Assembly: GCA_027620075.1 (NCBI GenBank)
Contig: JAQCEY010000001.1
Span: 62,001 to 126,000, forward strand
Source: Pseudomonadota bacterium
GTDB lineage: Bacteria > Pseudomonadota > Alphaproteobacteria > Rickettsiales > UBA6187
Direction of reading: 5' to 3'
DNA: 64,000 nt
A program made the translations under genes and the position numbers. The first letter of the stretch is position 1. The number at the start of each line of letters is the position of its first letter. Below are positions 27,803-39,984 of this stretch, in pieces. The notes beneath the pieces were generated by a model. That model did no database searches. It saw only the letters and a program-made list of their open reading frames with translations, and had not been told where the DNA came from.

Positions 27803-28413
27803 TTTACAAAATCCTCCGGATTAAGCTCTACGGAGTTACTTATCTGTACGTCATCATGCGTTGCCACTATTACCGCACCGCCATTTTCACATCTTGTTTC
27901 TATAAGGCTACGCAGTTTTAACCTTGAATCATAGTCAAGATTGGTAAAAGGCTCGTCCAGTAGCCATATCTCGGACGGACATGCCAGCAATTTTGCCAGA
28001 GATACTTTTTTCTGCCAGCCTTGTGATAGCTTGGCACACAGGGTGTTTTCAAAATCATTGAGGTCAAAAAATGATATGGCTGCATTTAGTCTTTCTTCCG
28101 AATCTCTAAGGTCTGTCCAGAATTTCAGGTTTTCCCTTACCGTGAGTTGCGGTTTTAATGCATTTTTATGCCCGATATACTGTATCATGCCGCAATATTC
28201 CCTCCGGTGTTCCCCGGTTACGGATTCGTTTGCGTATAATATCTCGCCTTCATCGGGTGTTGCAAGGCATGCTATTATATTTAACAGGCTTGTTTTACCC
28301 GAACCGTTAGCCCCCCTTATTATAACCGCACATCCGTCTCCTAGGGTAAAGCTCAAATTCTTAAAAAGTATTCGCTCACCTTTTTTGCAGGTGATGTTGT
28401 TAAGTGTAAGCAT
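27799..28413 (-). CDS. ccmA: Haem exporter ATP-binding protein CcmA
   Basis: The 204-residue ABC ATPase has Walker A RGANGSGKTSLLN, signature KLSQGWQKKVSLAKLL and Walker B EIWLLDEPFTNLD. The start is taken at the ATG at 28413 (MLTLNNITCKKGER), which aligns with other CcmA proteins; an upstream ATG at 28473 would add 20 residues that look unlike the family. It powers CcmB in cytochrome c maturation. The operon order is ccmA-ccmB-thiE. Confidence 0.93.
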   Translation of the reverse strand: MLTLNNITCKKGERILFKNLSFTLGDGCAVIIRGANGSGKTSLLNIIACLATPDEGEILYANESVTGEHRREYCGMIQYIGHKNALKPQLTVRENLKFWTDLRDSEERLNAAISFFDLNDFENTLCAKLSQGWQKKVSLAKLLACPSEIWLLDEPFTNLDYDSRLKLRSLIETRCENGGAVIVATHDDVQISNSVELNPEDFVN

Positions 28414-28467
28414 CTTTATAAATTGACAGTTTGTTTCTGTGTTTAGTAACTTTAATTTAGTTATTTT

Positions 28468-28553
28468 TGTCATTCCACGAATTTTGTTAGTAGAACAAAA
28501 TTATAGTGGAATCCACATTCTAAAAAGTTAGGAAACTTTTTAGAGAGGTAAAG
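28468..28553. repeat. Dispersed hairpin repeat, TGTCATTCC type
   Basis: Starting at TGTCATTCCACG, it forms a hairpin (GTGGAATTC-like arms around an internal AAATT...AATTT) and continues into TAAAAAGTTAGGAAACTTTTTA, a second hairpin. The same opening occurs at 34470. It lies upstream of ccmA and has no coding capacity. It seems to lack the right end seen in the 34470 copy. Confidence 0.6.
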
Positions 28554-28628
28554 TAAATTCAAAGTTACTATATATATAGATTTTTTATATAATTTTGCAA
28601 CTGTCTATTGGTGCGGCGTTTTTTATCG

Positions 28629-29102
28629 TTAGCGTTTATTGCGTTTATCTTCTTTTACGCCCATATTTTCATTTCTTCTGTCGGGACCGATATAGTTATC
28701 GGTCATAATGAAGTTTTTCGGGTTATTTATTATATCTAAAATATTGTTTTTTAATGTTTGGTGGTCGAAAGGTTTTATTATGCATTTTGACGCACCTGCG
28801 TTAAGCACGTCTTTAGCTGTTATATCGGTATTATTTTCAATAAAGGTGAGAATAGGAAGTTTGTAGTTTTTGCCCTCTGTTTCGGAACGTATTGCTTTGA
28901 TAAAGTTTAGACATTCATCGTTATTATATAAAAAATTGATAATAATAAACACCGCATCATTTTTGTCCATTACGCTTTTTGCCGCAGTTATTGTTTCGGT
29001 CACAATTACATCATTTGAACAGAGTTGTTCCAGAATATCTTTTGATAATCTTGCCGAACTCTTGTTCATATCTACAATCAGTAATACGCCGTTTTCATTC
29101 AT
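28629..29102 (-). CDS. Receiver-like protein lacking the phospho-acceptor (2), PDRR tail
   Basis: The 157-residue protein is a CheY-like fold with the strand-end acceptor position replaced: the segment reads AVFIIINFLYNNDE, with no Asp where phosphorylation occurs. The Lys of the active site is kept (KCIIKPFDHQ). It ends PKNFIMTDNYIGPDRRNENMG, a tail shared with its upstream neighbour. The start is set at the ATG at 29102, four bases after the upstream stop. It may bind partners without phosphorylation. Confidence 0.75.
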   Translation of the reverse strand: MNENGVLLIVDMNKSSARLSKDILEQLCSNDVIVTETITAAKSVMDKNDAVFIIINFLYNNDECLNFIKAIRSETEGKNYKLPILTFIENNTDITAKDVLNAGASKCIIKPFDHQTLKNNILDIINNPKNFIMTDNYIGPDRRNENMGVKEDKRNKR

Positions 29103-29106
29103 TTTC

Positions 29107-29595
29107 TTACTCTTTTTGTTTAGCCATGTTTCTTTTTTCATTTCCGTCCGGAGGGGCTTGAGTTTTCCTCCTTCTGTCCGGTCCGGCATAATGTCTTGTT
29201 ATTATAAAGTTTCTCGGTGACCTTGTCGCACTTATTATCGCCGATGTAAGAGTGGCTTTTGTAAAGGGCTTTATCACAAATTCGGTAACTCCGGTATCAC
29301 GTGCCATTTCAACCAGATTTTTAGTGGCATTCCTTGTCAAGGATATTACGGCAACGGTTTTGTTCGGATTGTTTATCTTTCTTAGCCAGTTTACCAGAGC
29401 AAGCCCCGACTCTCCGTTTATTAGTGTTTCGGTTATTATAAGGGATAGCTTTTTAGTAAGAATCTCTTCTTGAGCCTGCTCTATCTTATTACTTATATGA
29501 ACCGGTTTTATACCCAGTGATAATACTATATCCCTTATCATTTCTGCCGACTGTATATTTTCATCTATTATTAAAGCAATTTTTTCTTCAGGCAT
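29107..29595 (-). CDS. Receiver-like protein with atypical acceptor (1), PDRR tail
   Basis: The 162-residue CheY-like protein begins EKIALIIDENIQSAEMIRDIV, keeping part of the acidic pocket. At the acceptor strand it reads SLIITETLINGESGL, so Glu or Thr stands where Asp is expected. Lys is kept (FVIKPFTKATL). The tail PRNFIITRHYAGPDRRRKT matches the neighbouring protein and is known from alphaproteobacterial single-domain receivers. The two genes are a tandem duplication and divergent from acnA. Confidence 0.78.
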   Translation of the reverse strand: MPEEKIALIIDENIQSAEMIRDIVLSLGIKPVHISNKIEQAQEEILTKKLSLIITETLINGESGLALVNWLRKINNPNKTVAVISLTRNATKNLVEMARDTGVTEFVIKPFTKATLTSAIISATRSPRNFIITRHYAGPDRRRKTQAPPDGNEKRNMAKQKE

Positions 29596-29726
29596 TATTA
29601 TGCTCCCTACCTTGATTTTAGCAAAATTTGCTTAATAAATAGTAAATATGTATTTATTTTCGAGGATTTTATGTGTACAAATAGGTGTCGGTATAAACAT
29701 CATATAATTCTAAAAGGTATTTAAGA

Positions 29727-32504
29727 ATGAGCAAAAAATCTATAGATAGTTTTTCTACTAAAAGCACCCTCACTTCGTCAGGTAAGAAATATAGCTACTA
29801 CAGCATAAAGGAAGCTGAAAAATCAATCGGTAACAATATATCAAGGTTGCCTTTTTCTCTAAAGGTTCTGTTGGAGAACCTGCTAAGATATGAAGATGGC
29901 GATATTGTAAAAAGCGATGACATAAAAGCTTTTTCACAGTGGATAAAGGATAAAAAGAATAGCAGAGAAATCGCATATAGACCGGCAAGGGTGTTGATGC
30001 AGGATTTTACGGGCGTGCCTGCGGTTGTAGACTTGGCGGCGATGCGTGACGCTATGAAAAATTTAGGCGGTGATCCAAAAAAAATAAACCCTTTAAGTGC
30101 GGTTGATCTGGTTATCGACCATTCGGTTATGGTTGATAAATACGGCACGGCAAGCTCTTTTGAAGAGAATGTGCAAAAGGAGTTTGAAAGAAACCGTGAG
30201 CGTTATGAATTTTTAAAATGGGGTCAGAAAGCCTTTAACAATTTCAGGGTTGTGCCTCCGGGAACCGGTATTTGCCATCAGGTAAATCTTGAATATCTGG
30301 CAAAAGTCGTGTGGAGCAAGGAAATTGAAGGCGAAACCTATATATTCCCCGATACGGTAGTAGGTACGGACTCTCACACTACCATGATAAACGGCTTGGC
30401 AGTTTTAGGCTGGGGAGTGGGGGGCATTGAGGCGGAAGCGGCTATGCTGGGGCAACCTGTTTCAATGCTAATTCCTGAGGTTGTAGGTTTTAAATTAACC
30501 GGAACATTGAAGGAAGGAACTACGGCAACAGACGTTGTGTTGACCGTTACACAAATGCTACGTGCAAAAGGTGTGGTAGGCAAGTTTGTTGAATATTTCG
30601 GTTCCGGCTTGTCGGCTATGCCGCTTGCAGACAGGGCAACGCTTGCGAATATGGCTCCCGAATATGGTGCTACATGCGGATTTTTCCCTATTGATAAGGA
30701 AACAATTAAGTATATGAAGCTTTCTTCCCGTGATGCGGCTCAAATACAACTGGTTGAAGATTATGCAAAAGCCCAAGGCATGTGGAACGATGAAAATAGT
30801 CAAGAGCCTGTATTTACCGATATACTTGAGCTTAATTTGGGTGACGTTGAACCTTGCATATCCGGGCCTAAACGTCCACAGGATAAAATAAGCCTTGCGG
30901 CGGCATCTTCCGAATTTAAAAAAGTTATGTCCGAATCTTTTAAGCACCCTTCAAAGGAGATTGACGAGCTTAAACCTGTGGCAGGTGACGATTTAGACCC
31001 TAATAAGGATAAGGTAGGTAAAGATACGTTTTTACATACCAGAGTGGGCAATATTGATAACCATACTGCTATTTTAGGCAAAGATTATGAGATTAGGCAT
31101 GGAGATGTTACGATAGCTGCTATAACCAGTTGCACTAATACTTCCAATCCTTCCGTAATGATTGCGGCGGGGCTTGTCGCAAAGAAAGCCGCTGCACGTG
31201 GAATTAAGGTAAAGCCTTGGGTAAAAACTTCCCTAGCTCCGGGTTCTAAGGTTGTTACCGAATATCTTGAGGCGGCAGGTTTAGATGATGAGCTTGATAA
31301 ACTTGGTTTTAACCTTGTGGGATACGGCTGTACTACCTGCATAGGTAACTCAGGGCCTTTATTGCCTGAAATTGAAGAGGCGGTAAAGGCAAGCGATATA
31401 ACTGTTTGTTCGGTTCTCTCGGGCAACAGGAATTTTGAGGGCAGGGTACACGCCCTTGTTAAGGCTAATTATCTGGCATCACCTCCTTTGGTTGTGGCAT
31501 ATGCTATAGCAGGCAGCATGAATATTGATATCACAAAAGATGCTATTGCTAACGATAATAACGGTAATGATGTTTATTTGAAAGATATCTGGCCGACTAA
31601 TGCTGAAATTGCCGAGGCTGTTTTGAAAAATGTTACGCCTCAAATGTTCGCTGCAAAATATGCCGATGTATTTGCCGGAGACGAACACTGGCAAAAAATA
31701 AAAGTGGAAGGTGGCGATACGTATGCATGGTCGAATAGTACTTACATTAACAATCCGCCTTATTTCACTGATATGAAGAAGGAAGTTGACAGCATCGAAG
31801 ATGTGAAAGGGGCTAGTATCCTTGCAATATTCGGTGACAGTATCACAACAGACCACATTTCTCCGGCAGGTTCTATAGCAAAAGACAGCCCTGCTGCAAA
31901 ATATCTGAAGGAAAAAGGCGTTGCGGTTGAAGATTTCAACTCTTACGGTTCTAGACGCGGCAATCATGAAGTAATGATGCGTGGAACTTTTGCCAATATC
32001 AGAATACAAAATGAAATAACCCCTGAAAAAACAGGTGGCTACACAAAATGTCCTGATAGCGGTGAGGCGGTGACTATTTACGATTTTGCCATGAAAAAGA
32101 AAGAGCAGGGCGTTCCTCTGGTAATTTTTGCCGGAAAAGATTATGGAATGGGTTCATCACGTGACTGGGCGGCAAAAGGTACTATCCTTTTGGGTGTAAA
32201 AGCAGTTATATCGGAGAGCTTTGAGCGTATTCACCGTTCAAATCTTGTCGGAATGGGCGTTTTGCCTCTTAACTTTAAAGATGGTGTTACACGTAAGTCC
32301 CTGAATTTAAAAGGTGATGAAAAGGTTGATATCCTCGGTATAGAAGGTGGTATCAAGCCCGGTATGGATGTTAGTTGCGTTATTACACGTTCTAACGGTG
32401 AAACTGAAAAAGTTCCGTTATTATGCAGGATAGATACCGGTGATGAAGTGGAATACTACAAAAATGGCGGAATACTCCATAATGTAATAAGGGATCTGTT
32501 ATAA
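29727..32504 (+). CDS. acnA: Aconitate hydratase A
   Basis: The 925-residue protein is full-length AcnA/IRP1 type. Landmarks are DFTGVPAVVDLAAMR, GTDSHTTMINGLAVLGWGVGGIEAEAAMLGQP (in sequence), the cluster cysteines in ITSCTNTSNPSVM and GYGCTTCIGNSGPL, and the swivel-domain arginine motif GKDYGMGSSRDWAAKGT. It converts citrate to isocitrate in the TCA cycle with a [4Fe-4S] cluster. In alphaproteobacteria acnA often neighbours ccmA-ccmB, as it does here with two receiver genes between. Confidence 0.98.
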   Translation: MSKKSIDSFSTKSTLTSSGKKYSYYSIKEAEKSIGNNISRLPFSLKVLLENLLRYEDGDIVKSDDIKAFSQWIKDKKNSREIAYRPARVLMQDFTGVPAVVDLAAMRDAMKNLGGDPKKINPLSAVDLVIDHSVMVDKYGTASSFEENVQKEFERNRERYEFLKWGQKAFNNFRVVPPGTGICHQVNLEYLAKVVWSKEIEGETYIFPDTVVGTDSHTTMINGLAVLGWGVGGIEAEAAMLGQPVSMLIPEVVGFKLTGTLKEGTTATDVVLTVTQMLRAKGVVGKFVEYFGSGLSAMPLADRATLANMAPEYGATCGFFPIDKETIKYMKLSSRDAAQIQLVEDYAKAQGMWNDENSQEPVFTDILELNLGDVEPCISGPKRPQDKISLAAASSEFKKVMSESFKHPSKEIDELKPVAGDDLDPNKDKVGKDTFLHTRVGNIDNHTAILGKDYEIRHGDVTIAAITSCTNTSNPSVMIAAGLVAKKAAARGIKVKPWVKTSLAPGSKVVTEYLEAAGLDDELDKLGFNLVGYGCTTCIGNSGPLLPEIEEAVKASDITVCSVLSGNRNFEGRVHALVKANYLASPPLVVAYAIAGSMNIDITKDAIANDNNGNDVYLKDIWPTNAEIAEAVLKNVTPQMFAAKYADVFAGDEHWQKIKVEGGDTYAWSNSTYINNPPYFTDMKKEVDSIEDVKGASILAIFGDSITTDHISPAGSIAKDSPAAKYLKEKGVAVEDFNSYGSRRGNHEVMMRGTFANIRIQNEITPEKTGGYTKCPDSGEAVTIYDFAMKKKEQGVPLVIFAGKDYGMGSSRDWAAKGTILLGVKAVISESFERIHRSNLVGMGVLPLNFKDGVTRKSLNLKGDEKVDILGIEGGIKPGMDVSCVITRSNGETEKVPLLCRIDTGDEVEYYKNGGILHNVIRDLL

Positions 32505-32507
32505 AAA

Positions 32508-32849
32508 ATGAAATTTAAGACAACATGCCCCTCTTGCGGTAATGATATCGGGATAATAACTATCCTTGCGGCTTTATCACCTTTTTCATTTAAGTGTTCA
32601 AGCTGCAAAACACGTATCCGTATCAGGGGCATTTTGAAGCTGATTTTCATTAATTTTGTGGTAACGGGGCTTTGTGCGGTTTTTACATTGCAATACTTTG
32701 TCGGTATCGGTGTGTTAGATACAGGTGAATATGCATATTTATTCATTCCTGTTTTCATTATTATCCTGATGGAAGTTATCAGAGCCTTGCTGGTTTGTAA
32801 TAAGGCAACTCCGGTTTATGATAAAAAGGACGAAGATGTCGAAGGTTAA
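32508..32849 (+). CDS. Small membrane protein with N-terminal zinc-ribbon-like cysteines
   Basis: The 113-residue protein begins MKFKTTCPSCGNDIG and has a second pair in FKCSSCKTRI, giving two CxxC motifs that could hold zinc. Two transmembrane helices follow (about 45-62 and 73-95). It begins three bases after the acnA stop and may be cotranscribed. I do not recognise a specific family; DUF983-like proteins have a similar plan. Confidence 0.6.
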   Translation: MKFKTTCPSCGNDIGIITILAALSPFSFKCSSCKTRIRIRGILKLIFINFVVTGLCAVFTLQYFVGIGVLDTGEYAYLFIPVFIIILMEVIRALLVCNKATPVYDKKDEDVEG

Positions 32850-32851
32850 GA

Positions 32852-33913
32852 TTAATAACTGTAAACAACGCTATCACGGTTCATTACCTTTAGAATAAGG
32901 GCTATTCTTATCCACATTCCGTTTCTGCCCTGTTTCCAGTATGCTGCCCTTGGGTCTTTGTCTACTTTTACATCAATTTCGTATCGACGAGGGAAGGGGT
33001 GCATGATTACCGCATCTTCCTTCATTTTTTTTACCAAATCTTCCGTTATACAGAATTTGCTTATATCTACGGTTGATGATTCCCCGTTTTTATCATGTTC
33101 GTCCTGAATTCTGGTGCAATAAACCGCATCAACCTCATGTATTACCGATTCAAGGTTGTCGGTAATTGTGTATTTTACATTTTTAGAGTAAAGAAATTCC
33201 AATATATCCTTTTTCATCGCAAATTCTTTGGGGGACACAAAGCATATCTCGTTATCGTCATATAATGACAGAAGGCGGCATAAGGAACGTACCGTGCGTC
33301 CTCGTTTAAGGTCACCTACCATAGCGATTTTCTTCCCCTGTATCTGTCCGGCTCTTTTTAGGGTGTACATATCCAGTAGGGCTTGTGTAGGGTGCTGGTC
33401 TTTTCCCGAACCGCCGTTTATGACCGGTATTGTGCGGCTAGCGTGAAAATTTAATGTCCATGCAGCACGTTCTGCAAATCCCTCATTGTGATGCCTCACA
33501 ATTATAAGGTCTACATAACTGGAAAAAGTCCTAATCATATCTTCGGGTGACTCGCCTTTTACCTCCGAAGATGTTGAAGAATCACGTATTTCGGATATCT
33601 GCATACCCACAATCTGGCATGCGTTCAAAAATGACAGGAATGTTCTGGTTGAAGGCTGCACGAAGAAAAGCATAGCCCTTTTATCCGATAATATAGTTCG
33701 CAAAAAATTCATGCCTTTTTGAGTTTTTGCTATTTGACGTACGGTATCCGCAAGAAAAAACAATTCTTCCAGATGTTCCTTGGTAAATTGTTGTGCATAT
33801 ATTACATCGAACAGGCTGCCTTTTTCACCGGATAATATTGAGGCTTTTTCATCAACGGATTTGTTCTTAAAGTCTTCCCAACCTTCGTATTGCTGCATTT
33901 GAGTATGTGTCAT
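32852..33913 (-). CDS. pyrB: Aspartate carbamoyltransferase catalytic subunit
   Basis: The 353-residue protein has the carbamoyl-phosphate motif QPSTRTFLSF, VRHHNEG, the GSGKDQHPTQALLDMY motif and the aspartate-site segment MHPFPRRYEIDVKVDKDPRAAYW. It makes carbamoyl-aspartate in pyrimidine synthesis. It is about 40 residues longer than typical enzymes, mainly at the N-terminus (the first ~45 residues). No pyrC or pyrI is adjacent. The STRTFLSF loop is slightly atypical, with Leu in place of the usual Arg, yet the remaining motifs support ATCase over ornithine transcarbamoylase. Confidence 0.9.
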   Translation of the reverse strand: MTHTQMQQYEGWEDFKNKSVDEKASILSGEKGSLFDVIYAQQFTKEHLEELFFLADTVRQIAKTQKGMNFLRTILSDKRAMLFFVQPSTRTFLSFLNACQIVGMQISEIRDSSTSSEVKGESPEDMIRTFSSYVDLIIVRHHNEGFAERAAWTLNFHASRTIPVINGGSGKDQHPTQALLDMYTLKRAGQIQGKKIAMVGDLKRGRTVRSLCRLLSLYDDNEICFVSPKEFAMKKDILEFLYSKNVKYTITDNLESVIHEVDAVYCTRIQDEHDKNGESSTVDISKFCITEDLVKKMKEDAVIMHPFPRRYEIDVKVDKDPRAAYWKQGRNGMWIRIALILKVMNRDSVVYSY

Positions 33914-34041
33914 ATTGAGTTTATGATAGCAGAATATAAGCTTTTTATTGGTACGGGCAAGTTTTTTCTATTTTGAAGAAACGCTACAGCCGATTTTGTA
34001 TATTTAGGCGGGCAGAATTAAGATTAAATCCAACAATATGA

Positions 34042-34401
34042 TTATACCGAAAAGCTATTACCGCAGCCGCAGTTAGCCGTTGCATTAGGGTTTTTTATTT
34101 CAAATGCGGCACTACCGAGAGTTTCTACAAAATCAAGCATTGAACCATTTACATACTCAAGTGACATTGAGTCGATAACAACCTCAACACCGTCTTTTTT
34201 GAAGATGTTATCATCATCTTGCTGTGAAGAATCAAAATCATAATTATACTGAAAACCTGAGCAGCCCCCACCTAAGACGGAAATTCTTAGGCGAACGTCT
34301 TTATTTTTTTCACCTTGTATCAATTCCGATATACGTTTTGCTGCATTTTCGGAAATTATAAAGTTTTCTTGTAAATTTGGATTTGTTTTTGTTGTATCCA
34401 T
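34042..34401 (-). CDS. erpA: Iron-sulfur cluster insertion protein ErpA / A-type carrier
   Basis: The 119-residue HesB/IscA protein has the three conserved cysteines in GGGCSGFQY and NCGCGNSFSV. The segment SLEYVNGSMLDFVETLGSAAFEIKNPNA is standard. It carries [2Fe-2S] or [4Fe-4S] clusters to target enzymes such as aconitase or IspG. It is divergent from dgt with the hairpin repeat between. In many alphaproteobacteria erpA lies beside dgt, which supports the name over IscA or SufA. Confidence 0.9.
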   Translation of the reverse strand: MDTTKTNPNLQENFIISENAAKRISELIQGEKNKDVRLRISVLGGGCSGFQYNYDFDSSQQDDDNIFKKDGVEVVIDSMSLEYVNGSMLDFVETLGSAAFEIKNPNATANCGCGNSFSV

Positions 34402-34469
34402 AATAAAAATTGTTATCTTAAAGTTGTTAATTAAAATAGTAGTAATTTTGAATTTGATATACGCAGATA

Positions 34470-34626
34470 TGTCATTCCACGAATTTGTTTAGTAAAACAA
34501 ATTATAGTGGAATCCACTTTTAAAAAAGTTAGGAAACTTTTTTAAATATTGAAAAGTTTTCCTAAACTTTTCAAATTGGATCCCATGATAAAAAATTTTA
34601 CTAAATTTTTTATCATGGGATGACAG
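34470..34626. repeat. Complete dispersed multi-hairpin repeat (TGTCATTCC ... GGGATGACA)
   Basis: The unit opens with TGTCATTCCACG and closes with CATGGGATGACAG. Between lie at least four hairpins, including GTTAGGAAACTTTTT-type and GAAAAGTTTTCCTAAACTTTTC-type stems and a long TTTAGTAAAATTTTTTATC pairing at the right end. It fills the erpA-dgt intergenic region. It shares its opening with the copy at 28468. Confidence 0.7.
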
Positions 34627-34669
34627 AACTAACAAATTCAAATTTATAATATAACATCAGGCGGGCAAT

Positions 34670-38043
<3,374 letters not shown>

Positions 38044-38045
38044 TC

Positions 38046-38462
38046 ATGCAAATAACAAAAATAGCAAATAATAAGTCCGTCTCAAAAAAATCATCTGCAC
38101 AAAAAACAGGCGGCACATCATTTTCATCTCACTTGTCGCAAAGCAGCGAAGCTAATGTTGCAAGCCCGTCATCTTCGGTATCTGGAGTTATGCAGCTTGA
38201 TTCATTACTAGCCCTACAGGAAGTAGGAGATGAGCCGTCAAGCCGCAAAAGGCAAATACAACACGGGTTCAATATAGTCGAGCATCTTGACCAAATAAGA
38301 ATAGGGTTGCTTGAAGGAAAAATATCCCAATCCGTATTAAATAACCTTGATGACCTTATAAATAGCTGGCGTGAAGCCGATACGGACAATCAGCTAAAAG
38401 AACTTATTGATGAAATTGAGCTTAGAGCGGCTGTGGAATTGGCTAAACTTGAGCATAGTTAA
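38046..38462 (+). CDS. fliX: Class II flagellar assembly regulator FliX
   Basis: The 138-residue protein matches FliX: a short start MQITKIAN, a serine-rich linker, then a C-terminal helical domain (SLLALQEVGDEPSSRKRQIQHGFNIVEHLDQIRIGLLEG, in sequence). In Caulobacter FliX links early basal-body assembly to FlbD-dependent transcription. The ATG at 38046 is three bases past the ligA stop; an in-frame upstream ATG inside ligA was rejected. No flagellar genes are near, but the gene implies a flagellated host lineage. Confidence 0.85.
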   Translation: MQITKIANNKSVSKKSSAQKTGGTSFSSHLSQSSEANVASPSSSVSGVMQLDSLLALQEVGDEPSSRKRQIQHGFNIVEHLDQIRIGLLEGKISQSVLNNLDDLINSWREADTDNQLKELIDEIELRAAVELAKLEHS

Positions 38463-38487
38463 ATTTGTCATTAAATATAGTTATAAT

Positions 38488-38571
38488 TGTCATCCCCGAC
38501 TTGTTCGGGGATCTGAATAAGTTTAAATGAGATCCCCCTATAATTTTCTTCGCAAATTCGGGGGATGACAG
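38488..38571. repeat. Dispersed double-hairpin repeat (TGTCATCCCCG ... GGGGATGACA)
   Basis: Hairpin one is ATCCCCGA-TCGGGGAT and hairpin two is ATCCCC...AATTTTC-GAAATT-type...GGGGGAT. The outer ends form TGTCAT/ATGACA. A second full copy is at 58337 and a right-half copy at 50698. A further TGTCATGCTGAA...TTTAGCATC hairpin follows at about 38582-38607. The rest of 38463-38703 shows nothing else I recognise. Confidence 0.75.
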
Positions 38572-38703
38572 TTATTTGGCTTGTCATGCTGAATTTATTT
38601 TAGCATCTTATCATTCAAGCCAACAAAAGAACTTGATAAAAGCATCTAAAACAAATAGTATCATTTTCCCATTCAAAGAAACAACAACGCAAGGGAGAGG
38701 CAA

Positions 38704-39099
38704 TTGGAAGTTTCAGGAGAAAGGGTAACCGTCAGCTCTGCTGTCGGAGACCGTGATGCCAACCCAAAATGGCAAATGAATGCAAATGGAGAGAGAGTCG
38801 AGGATTTCGAGTCGTTCTTCCGTGCATTTGCTAAACGAATAACCAATAATAACGGTGTGTTTAAGGTTGATGGTAGCCTTGTATTTGAATTTGTCCCGAA
38901 TGCTCGCATTAAAAATGAAAAGCTGATTTCACCGGAAACCGCATTCTATTTTCACAGAATGGCAGAAGGTGTTATTTATAGTGACAAGGGGATGGTTACC
39001 GGCAACAAGCGTAACCCTGCACTAGACAGCTACAATTACCAGAAAAATATTACTCCTTTAATGATTGAAACATTAGATCGTTATATGCCTCCGGTTTAA
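38704..39099 (+). CDS. Hypothetical protein, TTG start
   Basis: The 131-residue protein starts at TTG three bases after a GGGAGAGG ribosome site, which fixes the start in the absence of a nearby ATG. It has no signal peptide or membrane helix. Segments FESFFRAFAKRITNNNGVFKVDGSLVFEF and SPETAFYFHRMAEGV suggest a folded mixed alpha/beta domain that I do not recognise. It lies just left of the putative prophage boundary at 39239, so is probably host DNA, though an older mobile origin is possible. Confidence 0.5.
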   Translation: MEVSGERVTVSSAVGDRDANPKWQMNANGERVEDFESFFRAFAKRITNNNGVFKVDGSLVFEFVPNARIKNEKLISPETAFYFHRMAEGVIYSDKGMVTGNKRNPALDSYNYQKNITPLMIETLDRYMPPV

Positions 39100-39238
39100 A
39101 TAAACCCTACAAGAAGAACGTCATTACCCGAAAATATAAACTCTCATAGTCGCCCTGTAATTTTCTAAAGAAAACGCAGGATATTGACGTATCGACCATA
39201 TGGCGATACTCCGTAAAACTCCATATAAATGACCACAA

Positions 39239-39261
39239 CCCCATTTTACATAATATAAATT
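39239..39261. other. Left attachment-like site, dif-like 23-bp repeat (attL)
   Basis: The 23 bases end in ACATAATATAAATT and match 50629-50651 at 21 of 23 positions, in direct orientation. On the reverse strand it contains TATATTATGTAAAAT, close to the spacer and XerD arm of E. coli dif (TATATTATGTTAAAT). It overlaps the last codons and stop of the winged-helix gene. Confidence 0.6.
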
Positions 39262-39713
39262 CCTCGGTCTTTCGTATCCTTTTTATCAACAATAATGTCA
39301 TTTTCTCGTAACCATTTTAACGACTGATAAACCATATTAATGTGACAATCAAGCTTTTCAGACAATGACTTAGCGGTGTATAAGCTTTTTCCTTTTCTAT
39401 CAATTGAGTTGAGCAAAAGATTAAAGATTAAAAGAGTTTTGTGTTTGTATGGGGCTTCAGCTTCAATTTTAAACACAACTTCCTCAAAACCTTTGCAATC
39501 AAGTTGAATAAAATTGTTCCATTTTTCAAGGTGATCGGCTTGCTTTTCATATTTTAGCAAAAGGGCTTCAGCTAATTTTTCTTTTTCTTCAGGCGGAATG
39601 ATATCGTCTGGAGCAGATAAGATGTAATCCATTTCTCTTGTACGCTTCTTATCCTCGTTGTTCATTGCGATAAATGCTGGTAGTTTTGGACTTTGAGTAA
39701 GTTCTTTAGCCAT
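39246..39713 (-). CDS. Winged-helix protein, possible replication initiator or regulator
   Basis: The 155-residue protein has a C-terminal winged-helix domain (about 100-155): KSLYTAKSLSEKLDCHINMVYQSLKWLRENDIIVDKK in sequence, with a recognition helix and wing. The N-terminal half is helical and charged. The start at 39713 follows a strong GGAGGA site; an upstream ATG at 39746 lacks one. Beside it, across the 92-residue gene, are three DnaA boxes, so a plasmid-like replication role is reasonable, but a repressor is equally possible. Its stop codon lies inside the left dif-like site. Confidence 0.55.
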   Translation of the reverse strand: MAKELTQSPKLPAFIAMNNEDKKRTREMDYILSAPDDIIPPEEKEKLAEALLLKYEKQADHLEKWNNFIQLDCKGFEEVVFKIEAEAPYKHKTLLIFNLLLNSIDRKGKSLYTAKSLSEKLDCHINMVYQSLKWLRENDIIVDKKDTKDRGIYIM

Positions 39714-39984
39714 TGAATATTTCCTCCATTTTGATTTTATAACCATCTTCTAGTTCATTTTCATGCTGTGCATAAAAAATCATTAATTCGTATATTTTCT
39801 CCATTTTTTCATGCGGAGAAAGGATATCATCTTCCACCTCTTGAATTAAAGATATTTTTCTAAGAGCCGAATTTGCAAAGCCTTCCCTTCTACAAGCCAA
39901 TTCAATACGATATTGCTTTAATTTTTTGAGGGATATTTTTTCGATGCTTTTTGTAATTTTGCCTTTTTGTCTCTTTTTTAACAT
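39706..39984 (-). CDS. Hypothetical basic helical protein of the element
   Basis: The 92-residue protein is rich in Lys and Glu and looks wholly alpha-helical, with a basic N-terminus (MLKKRQKGKITKSIEKISLKK in part). It has no membrane helix or recognised domain. Its start codon abuts the first DnaA box and its end overlaps the winged-helix gene by eight bases, so the two are coupled. A role as a partner in replication or its control is inference from position. Confidence 0.55.
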   Translation of the reverse strand: MLKKRQKGKITKSIEKISLKKLKQYRIELACRREGFANSALRKISLIQEVEDDILSPHEKMEKIYELMIFYAQHENELEDGYKIKMEEIFNG

